A DNA stretch of 64,000 nt, taken from positions 75,165 to 139,164 of the forward strand of contig JBEKBS010000012.1 in NCBI GenBank assembly GCA_050015275.1, written 5' to 3'. Shown here one piece after another: positions 1 to 9,103 of the stretch (within the stretch, counting starts at the first letter, position 1; each line of letters opens with the position of its first letter). Origin of the DNA: DATKJS01 sp050015275 (GTDB lineage Bacteria; Acidobacteriota; Aminicenantia; Aminicenantales; Saccharicenantaceae). Made by a program: the position numbers and the translations under genes. The notes beneath the pieces were generated by a model. That model was not told the origin of the DNA. It made no database searches and was given only the letters and a program-made list of their open reading frames with translations.

Positions 1-989
1 CCGGGCGGATGGTCAGCTTCGGAAAATCGGCCCCCGAGGACGCCATCCGGCAGAGCCTCGAGCAGGCCGTCCGCCTCCGCCGCAGGTTCTTCGACCCGGC
101 CGTGACCAACGCCTTCCGCCTGATCAACGCCGAGGGCGATCTCGTGCCCGGGTTGGTCGCCGACCTCTACGGGGACGTCCTCGTCCTCCAGGTCGCGACG
201 CTCGGTATGGAAAAGCTCAAGGCCTTCGTCCTCGATATCCTCGTCTCCTCCCTCAAGCCCCGGAGCGTCTGCGAGAGGTCGGACCTCCCGGCGCGGCGGG
301 AAGAGGGTTTGAATGATCTCGAAGGGACGATTTTCGGCGAGTCCGTGGAGAGGGTCCGGATCCTCGAGGAGGGCCTCCCGTTCGAAATCAGCCTGGTCCG
401 GTCCCAGAAAACGGGGTTCTACCTCGATCAGCGGGAGATGCGGAAGCTCGTCAGGGCCTTCGCCCGCGGCCGCCACATCCTCAACGCCTTCGCCTACACC
501 GGGGCTTTTTCGGTCTACGCCCTCAAGGGAGGGGCGGTCCGGGCCGACTCCGTGGACTCTTCCGAAGGCGCCCTGGCCCTGGCCCAGGAGAATTTCGAGC
601 TTAACGCCCTGCCGGCGGATTCCGGCGTCTTCTTCACAGCCGACGTCTTCGAGTTTTTGCGGGAGCCCGGACTCGCCTACGACTTCATCATCCTCGACCC
701 ACCCGCCTTCGCCAAGAAGAAAACGGACGTCGTCCAGGCCTGCCGCGGCTACAAGGACATCAACCGTCTGGCCATCCAGAAGGTCAAGGCGCAGGGCCTG
801 GTCCTGACCTTTTCCTGCTCCCATTTCGTGGACGAGAAGCTCTTCCAACAGGTCGTTTTCCAGGCCGCGCAGGAAGCCGGCCGGCGGGTCAAGATCCTCC
901 AACGCCACCGCCAGGCCGTCGATCATCCCGTCAATATCTTCCACCCGGAAACCGAGTACCTCAAAGGCCTCCTGCTCTACGTCGACTGA
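1..989 (+). CDS. rlmI: 23S rRNA (cytosine-5)-methyltransferase RlmI-like, 5'-truncated by window edge
   Basis: SAM-dependent class I methyltransferase of the RlmI/RlmK type, which methylates a cytosine of 23S rRNA. Counting from the first ATG at 9, the SAM-binding strand-loop (NAFAYTGAFS) is near residues 159-168 and the catalytic DPPAF motif near 230. A conserved FSCSH Cys motif near 267 would hold the nucleophile. The frame stays open to base 1 with no stop, and the family normally carries an N-terminal PUA domain of roughly 70 residues that is absent here, so I treat the gene as cut by the window edge rather than starting at 9. It converges on the hydrolase at 1204. Family assignment is firm; the exact target base is inferred from homology. 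Confidence 0.88.
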   Translation, partial: GRMVSFGKSAPEDAIRQSLEQAVRLRRRFFDPAVTNAFRLINAEGDLVPGLVADLYGDVLVLQVATLGMEKLKAFVLDILVSSLKPRSVCERSDLPARREEGLNDLEGTIFGESVERVRILEEGLPFEISLVRSQKTGFYLDQREMRKLVRAFARGRHILNAFAYTGAFSVYALKGGAVRADSVDSSEGALALAQENFELNALPADSGVFFTADVFEFLREPGLAYDFIILDPPAFAKKKTDVVQACRGYKDINRLAIQKVKAQGLVLTFSCSHFVDEKLFQQVVFQAAQEAGRRVKILQRHRQAVDHPVNIFHPETEYLKGLLLYVD

Positions 990-1092
990 GCGCAAGGTGC
1001 CGAGGATAGCCTTTTGGAAGCGATTATTAATTGAGATGCGGACGCAGGGGGGATGTCCCGGAGATAACGCTAAGCACGACGCGGGCACGGTC

Positions 1093-1160
1093 CCTCGTCC
1101 CTTGGACGAGGGGTGCGGAACGATCACAGCGTGGGATTCCTCGCTGGGGAATCCCACGCT
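1093..1160. terminator. Two GC-rich hairpins between convergent genes, probable bidirectional terminator
   Basis: Two perfect stem-loops lie between convergent genes. The first has 8-bp arms (CCTCGTCC at 1093-1100, GGACGAGG at 1104-1111) with a 3-nt loop. The second has 13-bp arms (1128-1140 and 1148-1160, AGCGTGGGATTCC) with a 7-nt loop. Neither is followed by a clear T-run, so factor-independent termination is uncertain. An outer 8-bp inverted pair, CTAAGCAC at 1070-1077 and GTGCTTAG at 1200-1207, encloses both hairpins, so this could also be a small mobile palindromic repeat. Confidence 0.5.
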
Positions 1161-1203
1161 TTCGAAGGGACCTCCCCGAGTCCGCGACCTGGAGATAAGG
1201 TGC

Positions 1204-2568
1204 TTAGTGCTTGAGGATCCAGGCCGCGATGTCCCCGATGACGTAGGGCGCGACACTGCCGTGGACCTGAATGTATTCATTCGGCGTCGGCAGGCCCTGG
1301 CCCTCGAAGAAGAGGTGGTTGAGCTTGGGGTAGAGGTGGAGCTCGACATCCTCACGCGAACCCAGGGCGGTCTTCCAGTTCTCGAAATCCTCGGTTGTCA
1401 CCTGGTAATCGCGGCTGCCTTGCAGGACGAGCATGGGCTTGGCCACCGACTTGGCCAGTTCGGGAGGATTGTAGCCGCGGAGGTCAAGCCAGTAGGCCGG
1501 CATGACCCCCAGGATCTTGACGGTCGAACCCTTGTCGGCGGGGACAAGGGCCTTGAGCCTGCCGACATCCGCCCTGAGGCCTTCGAGCCTTTTCCTGGTC
1601 TCCTCTGAGGTATCACCCCCGGACAGATACAGCATCTGGCGGAGGATCGTGTCGTCGAGAGGCCGGGTCAGGCCGGCCAGGCTGATGAATCCCGCAAGGC
1701 CCAGAGGTTTTGCGGCGAGGGCGATCCTGGGCATGAGGAAACCGCCCAGGCTATGACCTAAAATGAAGACCTTCGCCTTGTCGATCTTTACCGTCGCTTG
1801 GAGCAGGGCCGCAGCGGCCAAGGCGTCGTCGATCGTCTCCTCCTTGACCGTCAGCCCCGCCTCGAACTTCGGGTCGGCGACGATCCTGGCCCCGTAAACC
1901 TTGGTGCGCTTGTCGTAGCGGAGGACGGCGATGCCGCGCGTGGCGAGGCCCCAGGCCAGGTCCTTGAAGGGCTTGTTCGGGCCGAGCGACTCGTCCCTGT
2001 CGTTGGGACCCGACCCGTGGACAAGGACCAGCCCGGGGAACGGGCCGTCCCCCTTGGGCATGGTGAGCGTGCCCGGAAGCTGCCATTCGCCGGAGCCGAC
2101 AGTGACGTCTTTTTCATCGAATCTGGCCGCGTCGGCATAGGCCGGCGGCTCGTACTTGGCGGGGGGGAGGGACGGCACGAACTGGAACCCCGCGATCTTG
2201 CCGGCCTTGTCGAAAACGACCCTGGCGTCCAGGGTCGCCTTTTCGAACTCGCAGGTGACGAGCACGATCTCGTAGCCCCCGAGCTTGTCGCGCCGGGCTC
2301 CCGTCCGTTTCCGGAACGCGCCCACCTGCTTCGGGAATTGCTCTTTCCAGAACACTGCCAGCTTCTCAGGACCCGAGACCTTGAGCATGGTCTCATCAAA
2401 ATCTCGGACGGCCAGGTTGAAATCGCCCTTTTCGAGAGCCGCCAGGAATTCGCGGGCCTTGACGCTCAGCTCGTCTTCCGCTTGGACGGGAGGTCGGGCC
2501 TTGAGGAAGGGAGTCCCCATCGCCAAGAACCACAATCCCAAGATGGTCAGGAACCAGTTTTTTACCAT
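1204..2568 (-). CDS. Secreted alpha/beta hydrolase with N-terminal DUF3887-like domain
   Basis: 454 residues. A hydrophobic N-terminal segment (about residues 5-24) looks like a signal peptide or lipoprotein-free anchor. It is followed by an NTF2-like/DUF3887-type domain (about 32-135) and a serine alpha/beta hydrolase domain. The nucleophile elbow GHSLGG is near residue 271, the acidic residue is in a VLQGSRDY segment and the His in LNHLFF near the C terminus, completing a catalytic triad. The substrate cannot be told from sequence; this architecture is common among predicted esterases and dienelactone-hydrolase-like enzymes. The start at 2568 has a GAGG ribosome-binding site 7 nt upstream. 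The gene is isolated, convergent with the rRNA methyltransferase and divergent from the small membrane protein at 2721. Confidence 0.8.
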   Translation of the reverse strand: MVKNWFLTILGLWFLAMGTPFLKARPPVQAEDELSVKAREFLAALEKGDFNLAVRDFDETMLKVSGPEKLAVFWKEQFPKQVGAFRKRTGARRDKLGGYEIVLVTCEFEKATLDARVVFDKAGKIAGFQFVPSLPPAKYEPPAYADAARFDEKDVTVGSGEWQLPGTLTMPKGDGPFPGLVLVHGSGPNDRDESLGPNKPFKDLAWGLATRGIAVLRYDKRTKVYGARIVADPKFEAGLTVKEETIDDALAAAALLQATVKIDKAKVFILGHSLGGFLMPRIALAAKPLGLAGFISLAGLTRPLDDTILRQMLYLSGGDTSEETRKRLEGLRADVGRLKALVPADKGSTVKILGVMPAYWLDLRGYNPPELAKSVAKPMLVLQGSRDYQVTTEDFENWKTALGSREDVELHLYPKLNHLFFEGQGLPTPNEYIQVHGSVAPYVIGDIAAWILKH

Positions 2569-2720
2569 GATATGACCTCACACGCGGCCTTCGGACATGC
2601 GCCGCCGGCCAGTATAATCCAATCCCCGCCGGGAGACAATTGCGCGGCCCCCTGGAAATACATATAATCGTTCTCTTCGAGGTCGGCCCGCGGCCGGCCA
2701 CTCCGTGGAAGGAGGCTGTC

Positions 2721-3170
2721 ATGGACTTCGAGGACGAGCTCCGGCGGCACCTCAGAACCGTTTCTTTGATCAGCGTTTCTATCGGCGCGAGCCTCCTCCT
2801 TGACTTCGGCCTCGAGGAGTTCATCAGGGCCCGTTTCAAGCCCTTCTACGGGTTTGCCGGGATCGCCCACCTTCAGCCGCTCCGCTACGGCTTTTTCGGC
2901 CTGGCCGCCGCGGCCCTGGCCCTCATCCTGGTGCTCCGCCATGCCCTCCTGAAAAGGCCCCGCGGGGACGACAGGAAAACCGCCCTCCACAGGCTCGAGC
3001 GGGCCACCGTCTTGACCCTCGTCCTGGCGCAGGTCCCGGCCCTCCTCGGCCTTGTCCTCTTCCTCCTTGGCGGGCTCAATACCGATTTTTACATCCTCCT
3101 TTCCGCGTCCATTCTCCTGGTCATCATGTTCTTTCCGCGCCGCTCGGGCTGGGAAGAGTGGCTGTCTTGA
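2721..3170 (+). CDS. Small four-helix membrane protein, function unknown
   Basis: 149 residues starting at an ATG preceded by GGAGG (2711-2715); a longer in-frame start at 2640 lacks such a site and is rejected. About four hydrophobic stretches are visible: residues ~14-28, ~55-74, ~95-116 and ~122-138. The C terminus is short and charged. I do not recognise the family. It sits 20 nt upstream of the M1-type peptidase and is probably co-transcribed with it. Confidence 0.6.
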   Translation: MDFEDELRRHLRTVSLISVSIGASLLLDFGLEEFIRARFKPFYGFAGIAHLQPLRYGFFGLAAAALALILVLRHALLKRPRGDDRKTALHRLERATVLTLVLAQVPALLGLVLFLLGGLNTDFYILLSASILLVIMFFPRRSGWEEWLS

Positions 3171-3189
3171 CCCCTGTCGGAGGTGGTTC

Positions 3190-5334
3190 ATGAGGAACCG
3201 TCTCGGAATCCTATTCCTTTGCGCGGCCTGGGGCCTTTTTCCCCGTCCCGTCGCGGCGGCGGCCCGGGCGCCCGCGGATCCCGTCCCGAACGCGCCCGTG
3301 CTGCGCTACGAGATCTGGGTCGATCTCGAGGACGCGACGAAAACGCTCCGGGGCAAAGAGGATATCGTCTGGACCAATCGCACCCGGGACGCCGTGCCCG
3401 ACATGCTCTTTCATCTCTACTGGAACGCCTTCAAGAACTCAACGAGCACGTTCCTCGGCGAGGCCGCCGAGGAGACCTTCGTCGCCAGCGGGACCGAGCC
3501 GGAAGACGGCGATTGGGGCTGGGTCGACATCACGGACATCCGGCTGGCGGACGGCCGGGACCTCGCTCCGACGAAGGAGTTCGTCAGGCGCGATAAGCCG
3601 GTCCACGAGGGAGACGAGACCGTCCTGAGGGTCCGCTTCGCGGAACCCGTCAAGCCCGGGGACAACGTCCGGCTCCGCCTGGAATTCCGGAGCAAGATCC
3701 CACGGACCGTGGCCCGCTCCGGCTACTATCGAAATTCCTATTTCATCGGACAGTGGTTCCCCAAGCCCGGCGTCTACGAAGAAGGGAGGGGCTGGAATTG
3801 CCACGAGTACCACCAGAGCTCCGAATTCTTCTCCGATTTCGCCGACTTTGTCGTCCACATCACCGTCCCTGAGAATTTCGTCGTCGGGGCGTCGGGCCGG
3901 GAGACGGGCCTCGAACCCGGACCCGCGCCGGGCCGGGTCACCCACACGTTCCGCCAGACGATGATCCACGATTTCGCCTGGACGGCCGACCCGCGCTATC
4001 TCAAGGTCGAGCGGGCCTTCGTCGCCTCGAAGGAAGTGACCCCCCGTGAATACGAGGAGACGGCCGCCCTCCTCGGCCTCTCGGTTGAAGAGGTGAGGCT
4101 CCCCGACATCAAGATGATCCTCCTCATCGCTCCGGAACACAGGGGCCAGGTTGACAGGCATTTCAAGGCCCTCGCCGCGGCCATAAAATATTATGGACTC
4201 TGGTACGGGCCTTATCCATACGAAACGGTCACGATGGTCGACCCTCCTTTCCGGACCGGGAGCGGCGGCATGGAATACCCCACGCTCTTCACCGCCGGCA
4301 CCGGGGTCCTGCCCAGCGCCGACGTCCTGTCACTCGAAGGCGTCATCGTCCACGAGTTCGGCCACGGCTACTGGTACGGGATGGTCGCCAACAACGAGTT
4401 CGAGGAGGCCTGGCTCGACGAAGGCATCAACACCTATTCGACCGGTCGCGTCCTCGCCCACGCCTACGGGCCGGGAGCCATCTCCCTCCACGTCCTGGGG
4501 ATCCCCCTGGCCTCGATTTTCAGGATGCCGAAGGTTCTCGATGAAGACACCGACCGGGCGGCCGCTATCAACACCGTCCGGTACGACCCCGTCCTCACTT
4601 TCTCCTGGCGCTTCTATAACCGCGGGAGCTACGGGGCGAACGTATACATGCGGGCGTCGACCTGCCTCAACACGCTCGAACGCTTCCTCGGCGAGCCCAC
4701 GATGGCCCGGGTCATGCGGACCTTCCAGGGACGCTACCGGTTCAAGCACCCGAAGACGGACGATTTCGTCAGGGTTGTCAACCAAGTATCCGGCCGGGAC
4801 ATGACCTGGTTCTTCGACGAGCTGATGGGAAACACGCTGAACTTCGACTACGGCATCGCCTCGGTTGTTTCCCGGGAAGCGCCCAAAAATCCCAGGGGCG
4901 TCTTTGACGTCGGCGGGAAAAAGGAGGAGATGACGTCGGCGAGGATCCGCGAACTCAGTTCCAAGGCAAAAGACGAGACCCGGGGCGGGGCGGCGGCGGA
5001 GAAAAAGGAATTCCTGACGACGGTGACCCTCCGGCGCTTCGGCGAGGCCCGGGTGAGTGGAGATGCCCGGATCAAACTCGTCGTGGCCTTCGAGGACGGA
5101 ACCAGGGAAACCGCCTACTGGGACGGACAGGACCGCTGGGCCCGGCTGGTCTTCGTGAAGCCCTCTCGAGCGGTCCGGGCCGAGGTCGACCCCGACGGCG
5201 TTTGGCTCGTCGACTCGAATTTCGCCAACAACTCCGTCCTCGTCCAGCCGGTCCGGCGAGGCCTGATCAAGCTCCTCTCGCGGCTCCTCTGGGCGGTCCA
5301 GAATATCCTGCAATTGGCAAGCTCGTTCAGCTGA
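3190..5334 (+). CDS. Secreted M1-family (gluzincin) metallopeptidase
   Basis: 714 residues from the ATG at 3190, chosen because it follows GGAGGTGG and begins a clear signal peptide (residues 1-24, ending in an Ala-rich site); in-frame starts upstream overlap the previous gene. The zinc motif HEFGH is at about residue 388 and the third ligand lies in the NNEFEEAWLDEG segment about 18 residues later, as in M1 aminopeptidases. The exopeptidase motif GxMEN is replaced by GGMEYP near residue 360. The C-terminal third carries a small beta-rich region. Likely periplasmic or surface-exposed peptide degradation. Followed after 17 nt by a membrane protein gene in the same orientation. Confidence 0.85.
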   Translation: MRNRLGILFLCAAWGLFPRPVAAAARAPADPVPNAPVLRYEIWVDLEDATKTLRGKEDIVWTNRTRDAVPDMLFHLYWNAFKNSTSTFLGEAAEETFVASGTEPEDGDWGWVDITDIRLADGRDLAPTKEFVRRDKPVHEGDETVLRVRFAEPVKPGDNVRLRLEFRSKIPRTVARSGYYRNSYFIGQWFPKPGVYEEGRGWNCHEYHQSSEFFSDFADFVVHITVPENFVVGASGRETGLEPGPAPGRVTHTFRQTMIHDFAWTADPRYLKVERAFVASKEVTPREYEETAALLGLSVEEVRLPDIKMILLIAPEHRGQVDRHFKALAAAIKYYGLWYGPYPYETVTMVDPPFRTGSGGMEYPTLFTAGTGVLPSADVLSLEGVIVHEFGHGYWYGMVANNEFEEAWLDEGINTYSTGRVLAHAYGPGAISLHVLGIPLASIFRMPKVLDEDTDRAAAINTVRYDPVLTFSWRFYNRGSYGANVYMRASTCLNTLERFLGEPTMARVMRTFQGRYRFKHPKTDDFVRVVNQVSGRDMTWFFDELMGNTLNFDYGIASVVSREAPKNPRGVFDVGGKKEEMTSARIRELSSKAKDETRGGAAAEKKEFLTTVTLRRFGEARVSGDARIKLVVAFEDGTRETAYWDGQDRWARLVFVKPSRAVRAEVDPDGVWLVDSNFANNSVLVQPVRRGLIKLLSRLLWAVQNILQLASSFS

Positions 5335-5351
5335 GGAAGGGGGAGCGGGTC

Positions 5352-6218
5352 ATGGCAGCCTTCAAAGCGATCGGAAACGGGGCCGGAGCGGCGACCCGCC
5401 GCCCCAGGCTCCTCATCGACTTGTGGGTCATCAACATCGTCTACTCCCTCTTCATCGCGGCGCCCCTCTACGCGCTCTTCAAGGCGGACCTCGGCCATTC
5501 CCTGCTCGGGCGCAACCTCCAGCCCCTGGACTTCATATGGCTGGGAGACTTCATCTACAAGTACCAGGACATGGCCCCGGCCGCCCTGGCCATGATCCTG
5601 GTTTCCCTGCTCATCTACACGGTCCTCTATGTCTTCCTCAATGGCGGGATCATCGGCCGCCTTCTCGACAGGGAAGGGCCGACGACCCCTCAGGCGTTTT
5701 TCGCGGATTGCGGACGGTACTTCTGGCGGTTCGCCAGGCTTTTCCTTGTCTCCCTGCTTTTCTACGCCCTGGCCTTCGGGATCATCCTGGAAGCCCTTTC
5801 GGTCCTCTTCAACCCCGTCCTGGAAAACGCCAGGACGGAATGGACGGTTTTCTGGATATCCGACCTCAGGACCGTCATCGCTTTGCTCCTTCTCAGCCTC
5901 GTCCACATGGTTTTCGATTACGCGAGGATCCTCGTGGTGGCCGGGGACGAGAGGAGAATCCTCCGGGCGCTGAGGGCGGCCTTCGCCTTCCTCGGAACGC
6001 GGTTTTTCCGGGCCTGGTCCCTTTACCTCCTTATCGGGGCGGGCTTCCTAGGCGGAATGGCCGTCTATTTCCTCATCGGGGCGCATCTTCCGGACTCAGG
6101 CCTTTTCTGGCTCGGGGTCGGTATCCTCTGGGGACAGACGTTCATCGTCTTCCGCCTGTGGACGAAGATGATCTATTTCGCGGCCCAGGCCGAATTTTAT
6201 CGGATGAGCCATTATTGA
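5352..6218 (+). CDS. Polytopic membrane protein, function unknown
   Basis: 288 residues, start at 5352 preceded by GGAAGGGGGAGCGGG. About six hydrophobic helices: residues ~25-45, ~76-100, ~130-150, ~175-195, ~222-245 and ~252-272. A short basic N terminus suggests the N-in orientation. No catalytic motif is visible; the pattern resembles bacterial integral membrane proteins of the DUF4013/DUF975 sort, but I cannot name a family. It lies between the M1 peptidase (17 nt upstream) and the beta-CASP nuclease (5 nt downstream), so the genes from 2721 to 7624 probably form one transcript. Confidence 0.6.
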   Translation: MAAFKAIGNGAGAATRRPRLLIDLWVINIVYSLFIAAPLYALFKADLGHSLLGRNLQPLDFIWLGDFIYKYQDMAPAALAMILVSLLIYTVLYVFLNGGIIGRLLDREGPTTPQAFFADCGRYFWRFARLFLVSLLFYALAFGIILEALSVLFNPVLENARTEWTVFWISDLRTVIALLLLSLVHMVFDYARILVVAGDERRILRALRAAFAFLGTRFFRAWSLYLLIGAGFLGGMAVYFLIGAHLPDSGLFWLGVGILWGQTFIVFRLWTKMIYFAAQAEFYRMSHY

Positions 6219-6223
6219 CGGCC

Positions 6224-7624
6224 ATGAAGATCACTTTCTTGGGAGCGGCGCGCCAAGTAACAGGGTCCTGCTACTTCCTTGAAGCCGGCGGCCTGAAGAT
6301 CCTTATCGACTGCGGCCTCTACCAGGAGCGGCCGTTCCTCGAAAGGAACTGGGACCCGCTCCCCGTGCCGCCGGAAGAGATCGACCTGCTGCTGCTGACC
6401 CACGCCCATCTGGACCATTCGGGTCTCATCCCGAAGATCGTCCGCGAGGGCTTTTCGGGGACGATCCTGACCACGGAGGCCACCGCCGATCTCTTGTCCA
6501 TCGCCCTCATGGATTCGGCCCGTATCCAGGAGGAAGATGCGGCTTTCAAAGCGAAGCGCCACAAAAAGGAAGGGCGGCAGGGATCCCATCCCGAGGTCCC
6601 GCTCTACTCCGTCGAGGATGTCCAGCGGACCATGCCCCTCGTCGAGGAGATCCCCTACGAGACCGACATCCCCCTCTCCGAGGTCCTCACCGCCCGGTTC
6701 AGGGACGCGGGCCACATCCTCGGTTCGGCCATGATCGAATTGACCTGCCGGGAGGACGGCGGGTCGAAGAGGGTCGTTTTCTCGGGTGACATCGGCCAGT
6801 GGGGCAAGCCGTTCGTCCGCGACCCGTCCGTCTTTGAGCGGGCCGACCACGTGGTGATGGAATCCACGTATGCGGACCGCGACCACGAGGACCCCAAGGC
6901 CGTGGACGAGATCCTCAGCGAGACGATCGTGGAGACGGCCAAGGCCGGCGGGAATATCGTCATCCCTACCTTCGCCATCGAACGGGCCCAGGAGCTCATG
7001 TTCTATCTCAGCCGTCTCGTTCGGGCCAAGGCCATCCCCGCTCTTCCCGTCTTCCTGGACAGCCCCATGGCCCGTGAGGTCACCGAGGCGTTTCGCCGTC
7101 ATCAGGGCGACCTCGACGACGACGTGCAGGCGCTTTTCAAGGCCGGGACGAGCCCCTTCGATTTCCCCGGCCTCGTGATCGTCCGGACTGTAGAGGAATC
7201 CAAAGCCATCAACTCTATCCGGGGGTCGGCCGTCATCATGGCGGGCTCGGGGATGTGCACCGGAGGCCGGATCAAGCACCATCTCCTCTGGAATATCGCC
7301 CGGCCCGAGTCGACCATCCTTATCGTGGGTTACCAGGCCAAGGAAACGCTCGGCCGGCAGATCCTCGAAAGGCAGCCCCAGGTCCGGATCTTCGGCCAGA
7401 CACTCCCGGTGCGGGCCAAGGTGGCCAAGATCAACGGCCTTTCCGCACACGCCGACCGGAAGGCCCTGGACCGTTGGCTCGATGCGTTCCAGGCTCCGCC
7501 TCGCCGTTTGTTCGTTGTCCATGGCGATGCGGACGTGGCCCTACGCTTCGCCGAAAGGATCCACCAAGAGCGGGGCTGGACAGCGGAGGCCCCGGAATAC
7601 CTCGGCTCCCGCGTCCTCGATTAA
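6224..7624 (+). CDS. Metallo-beta-lactamase/beta-CASP ribonuclease (CPSF73-like)
   Basis: 466 residues. The metal site THAHLDHSG is near residues 59-67, with further metal-binding and beta-CASP motifs in order: FRDAGHILGS, FSGDIG, the ESTYADRDH segment, PTFAIERAQE, GSGMCTGGR and the final LSAHAD. This order is that of bacterial homologues of the cleavage and polyadenylation factor CPSF73 and of the archaeal aCPSF1 catalytic part, here without KH domains. Expected to act as a single-strand RNA endo- or exonuclease in the cytoplasm. The start at 6224 is only 5 nt after the membrane protein stop. Its 3' end overlaps the convergent methyltransferase gene by 4 nt. Confidence 0.85.
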   Translation: MKITFLGAARQVTGSCYFLEAGGLKILIDCGLYQERPFLERNWDPLPVPPEEIDLLLLTHAHLDHSGLIPKIVREGFSGTILTTEATADLLSIALMDSARIQEEDAAFKAKRHKKEGRQGSHPEVPLYSVEDVQRTMPLVEEIPYETDIPLSEVLTARFRDAGHILGSAMIELTCREDGGSKRVVFSGDIGQWGKPFVRDPSVFERADHVVMESTYADRDHEDPKAVDEILSETIVETAKAGGNIVIPTFAIERAQELMFYLSRLVRAKAIPALPVFLDSPMAREVTEAFRRHQGDLDDDVQALFKAGTSPFDFPGLVIVRTVEESKAINSIRGSAVIMAGSGMCTGGRIKHHLLWNIARPESTILIVGYQAKETLGRQILERQPQVRIFGQTLPVRAKVAKINGLSAHADRKALDRWLDAFQAPPRRLFVVHGDADVALRFAERIHQERGWTAEAPEYLGSRVLD

Positions 7625-9090
7625 AAGCCGGTCTTCGGCAGAGCTCCAAGCCCCTGGGAGCGCGCGTAGCCGGTCATGATCTTTTCCAGATCTTTCCGTA
7701 AACCGTCAGGAAGCGGCGGAAGGGCATATTTGCCGATCCTGTCCTCAACGTCCTTGTGGGCCTTGTCGAGGGCGGTTCTGCGGCCGGCCATGACCCAGGC
7801 CTCGTACGGGTCCCGGTCCATGATCACCGGCATCGTGTGCTCTTTTCTGTACCACTGGCGCGTATGGGGATGGGACAGGAACTGAAAATCGGCCTTGAAG
7901 CCCTCGAACTTGTCCAGGGCGATCGGGTCCTCTCTCTGGGCGATGCCGGCGACCAGCCGGTATGCCATCCCGCAGATCTCGTTGTCGATGACGAGCTTTT
8001 CGAGGCTCTGCGAACTTTCGAAGTCCAGCATCCCCGGCCCCGAGATGACGTTGACGCCGGCGAGGGCCGCCAGAACGGCGCCCAGGGCCGTCTCGATGCC
8101 GCTCTGGGCGTCGTTGACCTTGGAGTCGCTGAGCGCCATGTAGGCATGCGTCGGGAGCTTCAGATGTTTCCCGATCTGGGCGTAGGCCGAGTCGATCATC
8201 ATGGTCTCGATGGCCCCCATCGGCGTCGTCCCCTTCCTCATGTCAAAGCTCGAGGGCGAGCCGCCGAAGATGACCGGGGCGCCCCGGCGGGCCAGCTGGC
8301 AGATGACGAGGCCGCACAGGTTCTCGGCCACGTGCTGGACCAGGGTCCCTGAGATGGTGGCGAGGGATGTCGCGCCCGTCATGCCCATCGAGATGAGTTC
8401 CGAGGGGATGCCGGCCCGGGCCGAGTCGATCAGGCTCTGGGTCGTCAGGTGACTCCATTTGAGGGGAGGGGAGGGGCAGGCGTCGAAGATGGCCAGGGGT
8501 TTGCGCGAGAGCTCCGCCTCGCCGCCCCGGACGGCGACGAGGAAGTCCTTCATGGGCTTGAAGCTCTCGACCCGGAACGTCCCCGTGACGACGGGCTTGG
8601 ACGAGAGGAGGAGTCCCAGGTACAGCCGGTAACAGTCGGCGATCGCAGCCGGGACGTCCGAGGAGATCAGGCCCGTGCTCTGGAAATGGATGTGCTCGAG
8701 CGTCTCGACGAGCCGGCAGAACGCGACGACGTCCCGCGTCGCGGCCTTTCGCTCTTCCTGGGTCTCGTGGTCGAGGAGGGAGACCGCCGCCGAGCCCGGG
8801 TCGAAGTGGATCTCGTCGCCTCCGACGAGGTAAGACTTTTCGCCGCTCCGGTCGTACATCGTGACGGACGGCGGGGTCGACGACAGGCAGTCCAGGACGA
8901 GTTTTCTGCCAAGCCGGGCCCTCTGCGTGGCCGTGTCGACACCGGCGCCGGCCGCGGCCAGGAGCCCCAGGGCCTCCTGGTTCTCGACAAAGACCCCCTG
9001 CTTCTCGAGGAGCACGAGGCCCTCATCGACGATTTTTTCGACCAATCCGGGGCTCAGAAGCTCGATCTTCGGTCTTTTGGTCTCGATCAT
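7621..9090 (-). CDS. MttB-family (COG5598) corrinoid methyltransferase, non-pyrrolysine type
   Basis: 489 residues. Homologous along its length to trimethylamine methyltransferase MttB, including a conserved CPSPPLKWS segment near 210, an FGGSPSSFDMRKGTTPMG region and a C-terminal HPHTRQWYRKEH. Pyrrolysine MttB enzymes have an in-frame amber codon; here the frame is open and ends with TAA, so this is the non-pyrrolysine branch, whose characterised members (MtgB, MtcB, MtpB) demethylate glycine betaine, carnitine or proline betaine and load the methyl group on a corrinoid protein. The true start is the ATG at 9090; the in-frame extension to 9174 overlaps the corrinoid gene. It is last in the cluster at 7621-12425. 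The substrate is not predictable from sequence. Confidence 0.85.
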   Translation of the reverse strand: MIETKRPKIELLSPGLVEKIVDEGLVLLEKQGVFVENQEALGLLAAAGAGVDTATQRARLGRKLVLDCLSSTPPSVTMYDRSGEKSYLVGGDEIHFDPGSAAVSLLDHETQEERKAATRDVVAFCRLVETLEHIHFQSTGLISSDVPAAIADCYRLYLGLLLSSKPVVTGTFRVESFKPMKDFLVAVRGGEAELSRKPLAIFDACPSPPLKWSHLTTQSLIDSARAGIPSELISMGMTGATSLATISGTLVQHVAENLCGLVICQLARRGAPVIFGGSPSSFDMRKGTTPMGAIETMMIDSAYAQIGKHLKLPTHAYMALSDSKVNDAQSGIETALGAVLAALAGVNVISGPGMLDFESSQSLEKLVIDNEICGMAYRLVAGIAQREDPIALDKFEGFKADFQFLSHPHTRQWYRKEHTMPVIMDRDPYEAWVMAGRRTALDKAHKDVEDRIGKYALPPLPDGLRKDLEKIMTGYARSQGLGALPKTGF

Positions 9091-9103
9091 GGTCCGCCTC
9101 CCG

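Noticed and set aside
7621..9090. Pyrrolysine (amber) codon in the MttB-family gene
   Set aside because: The frame is open through the whole gene and ends with TAA; no in-frame TAG is needed.
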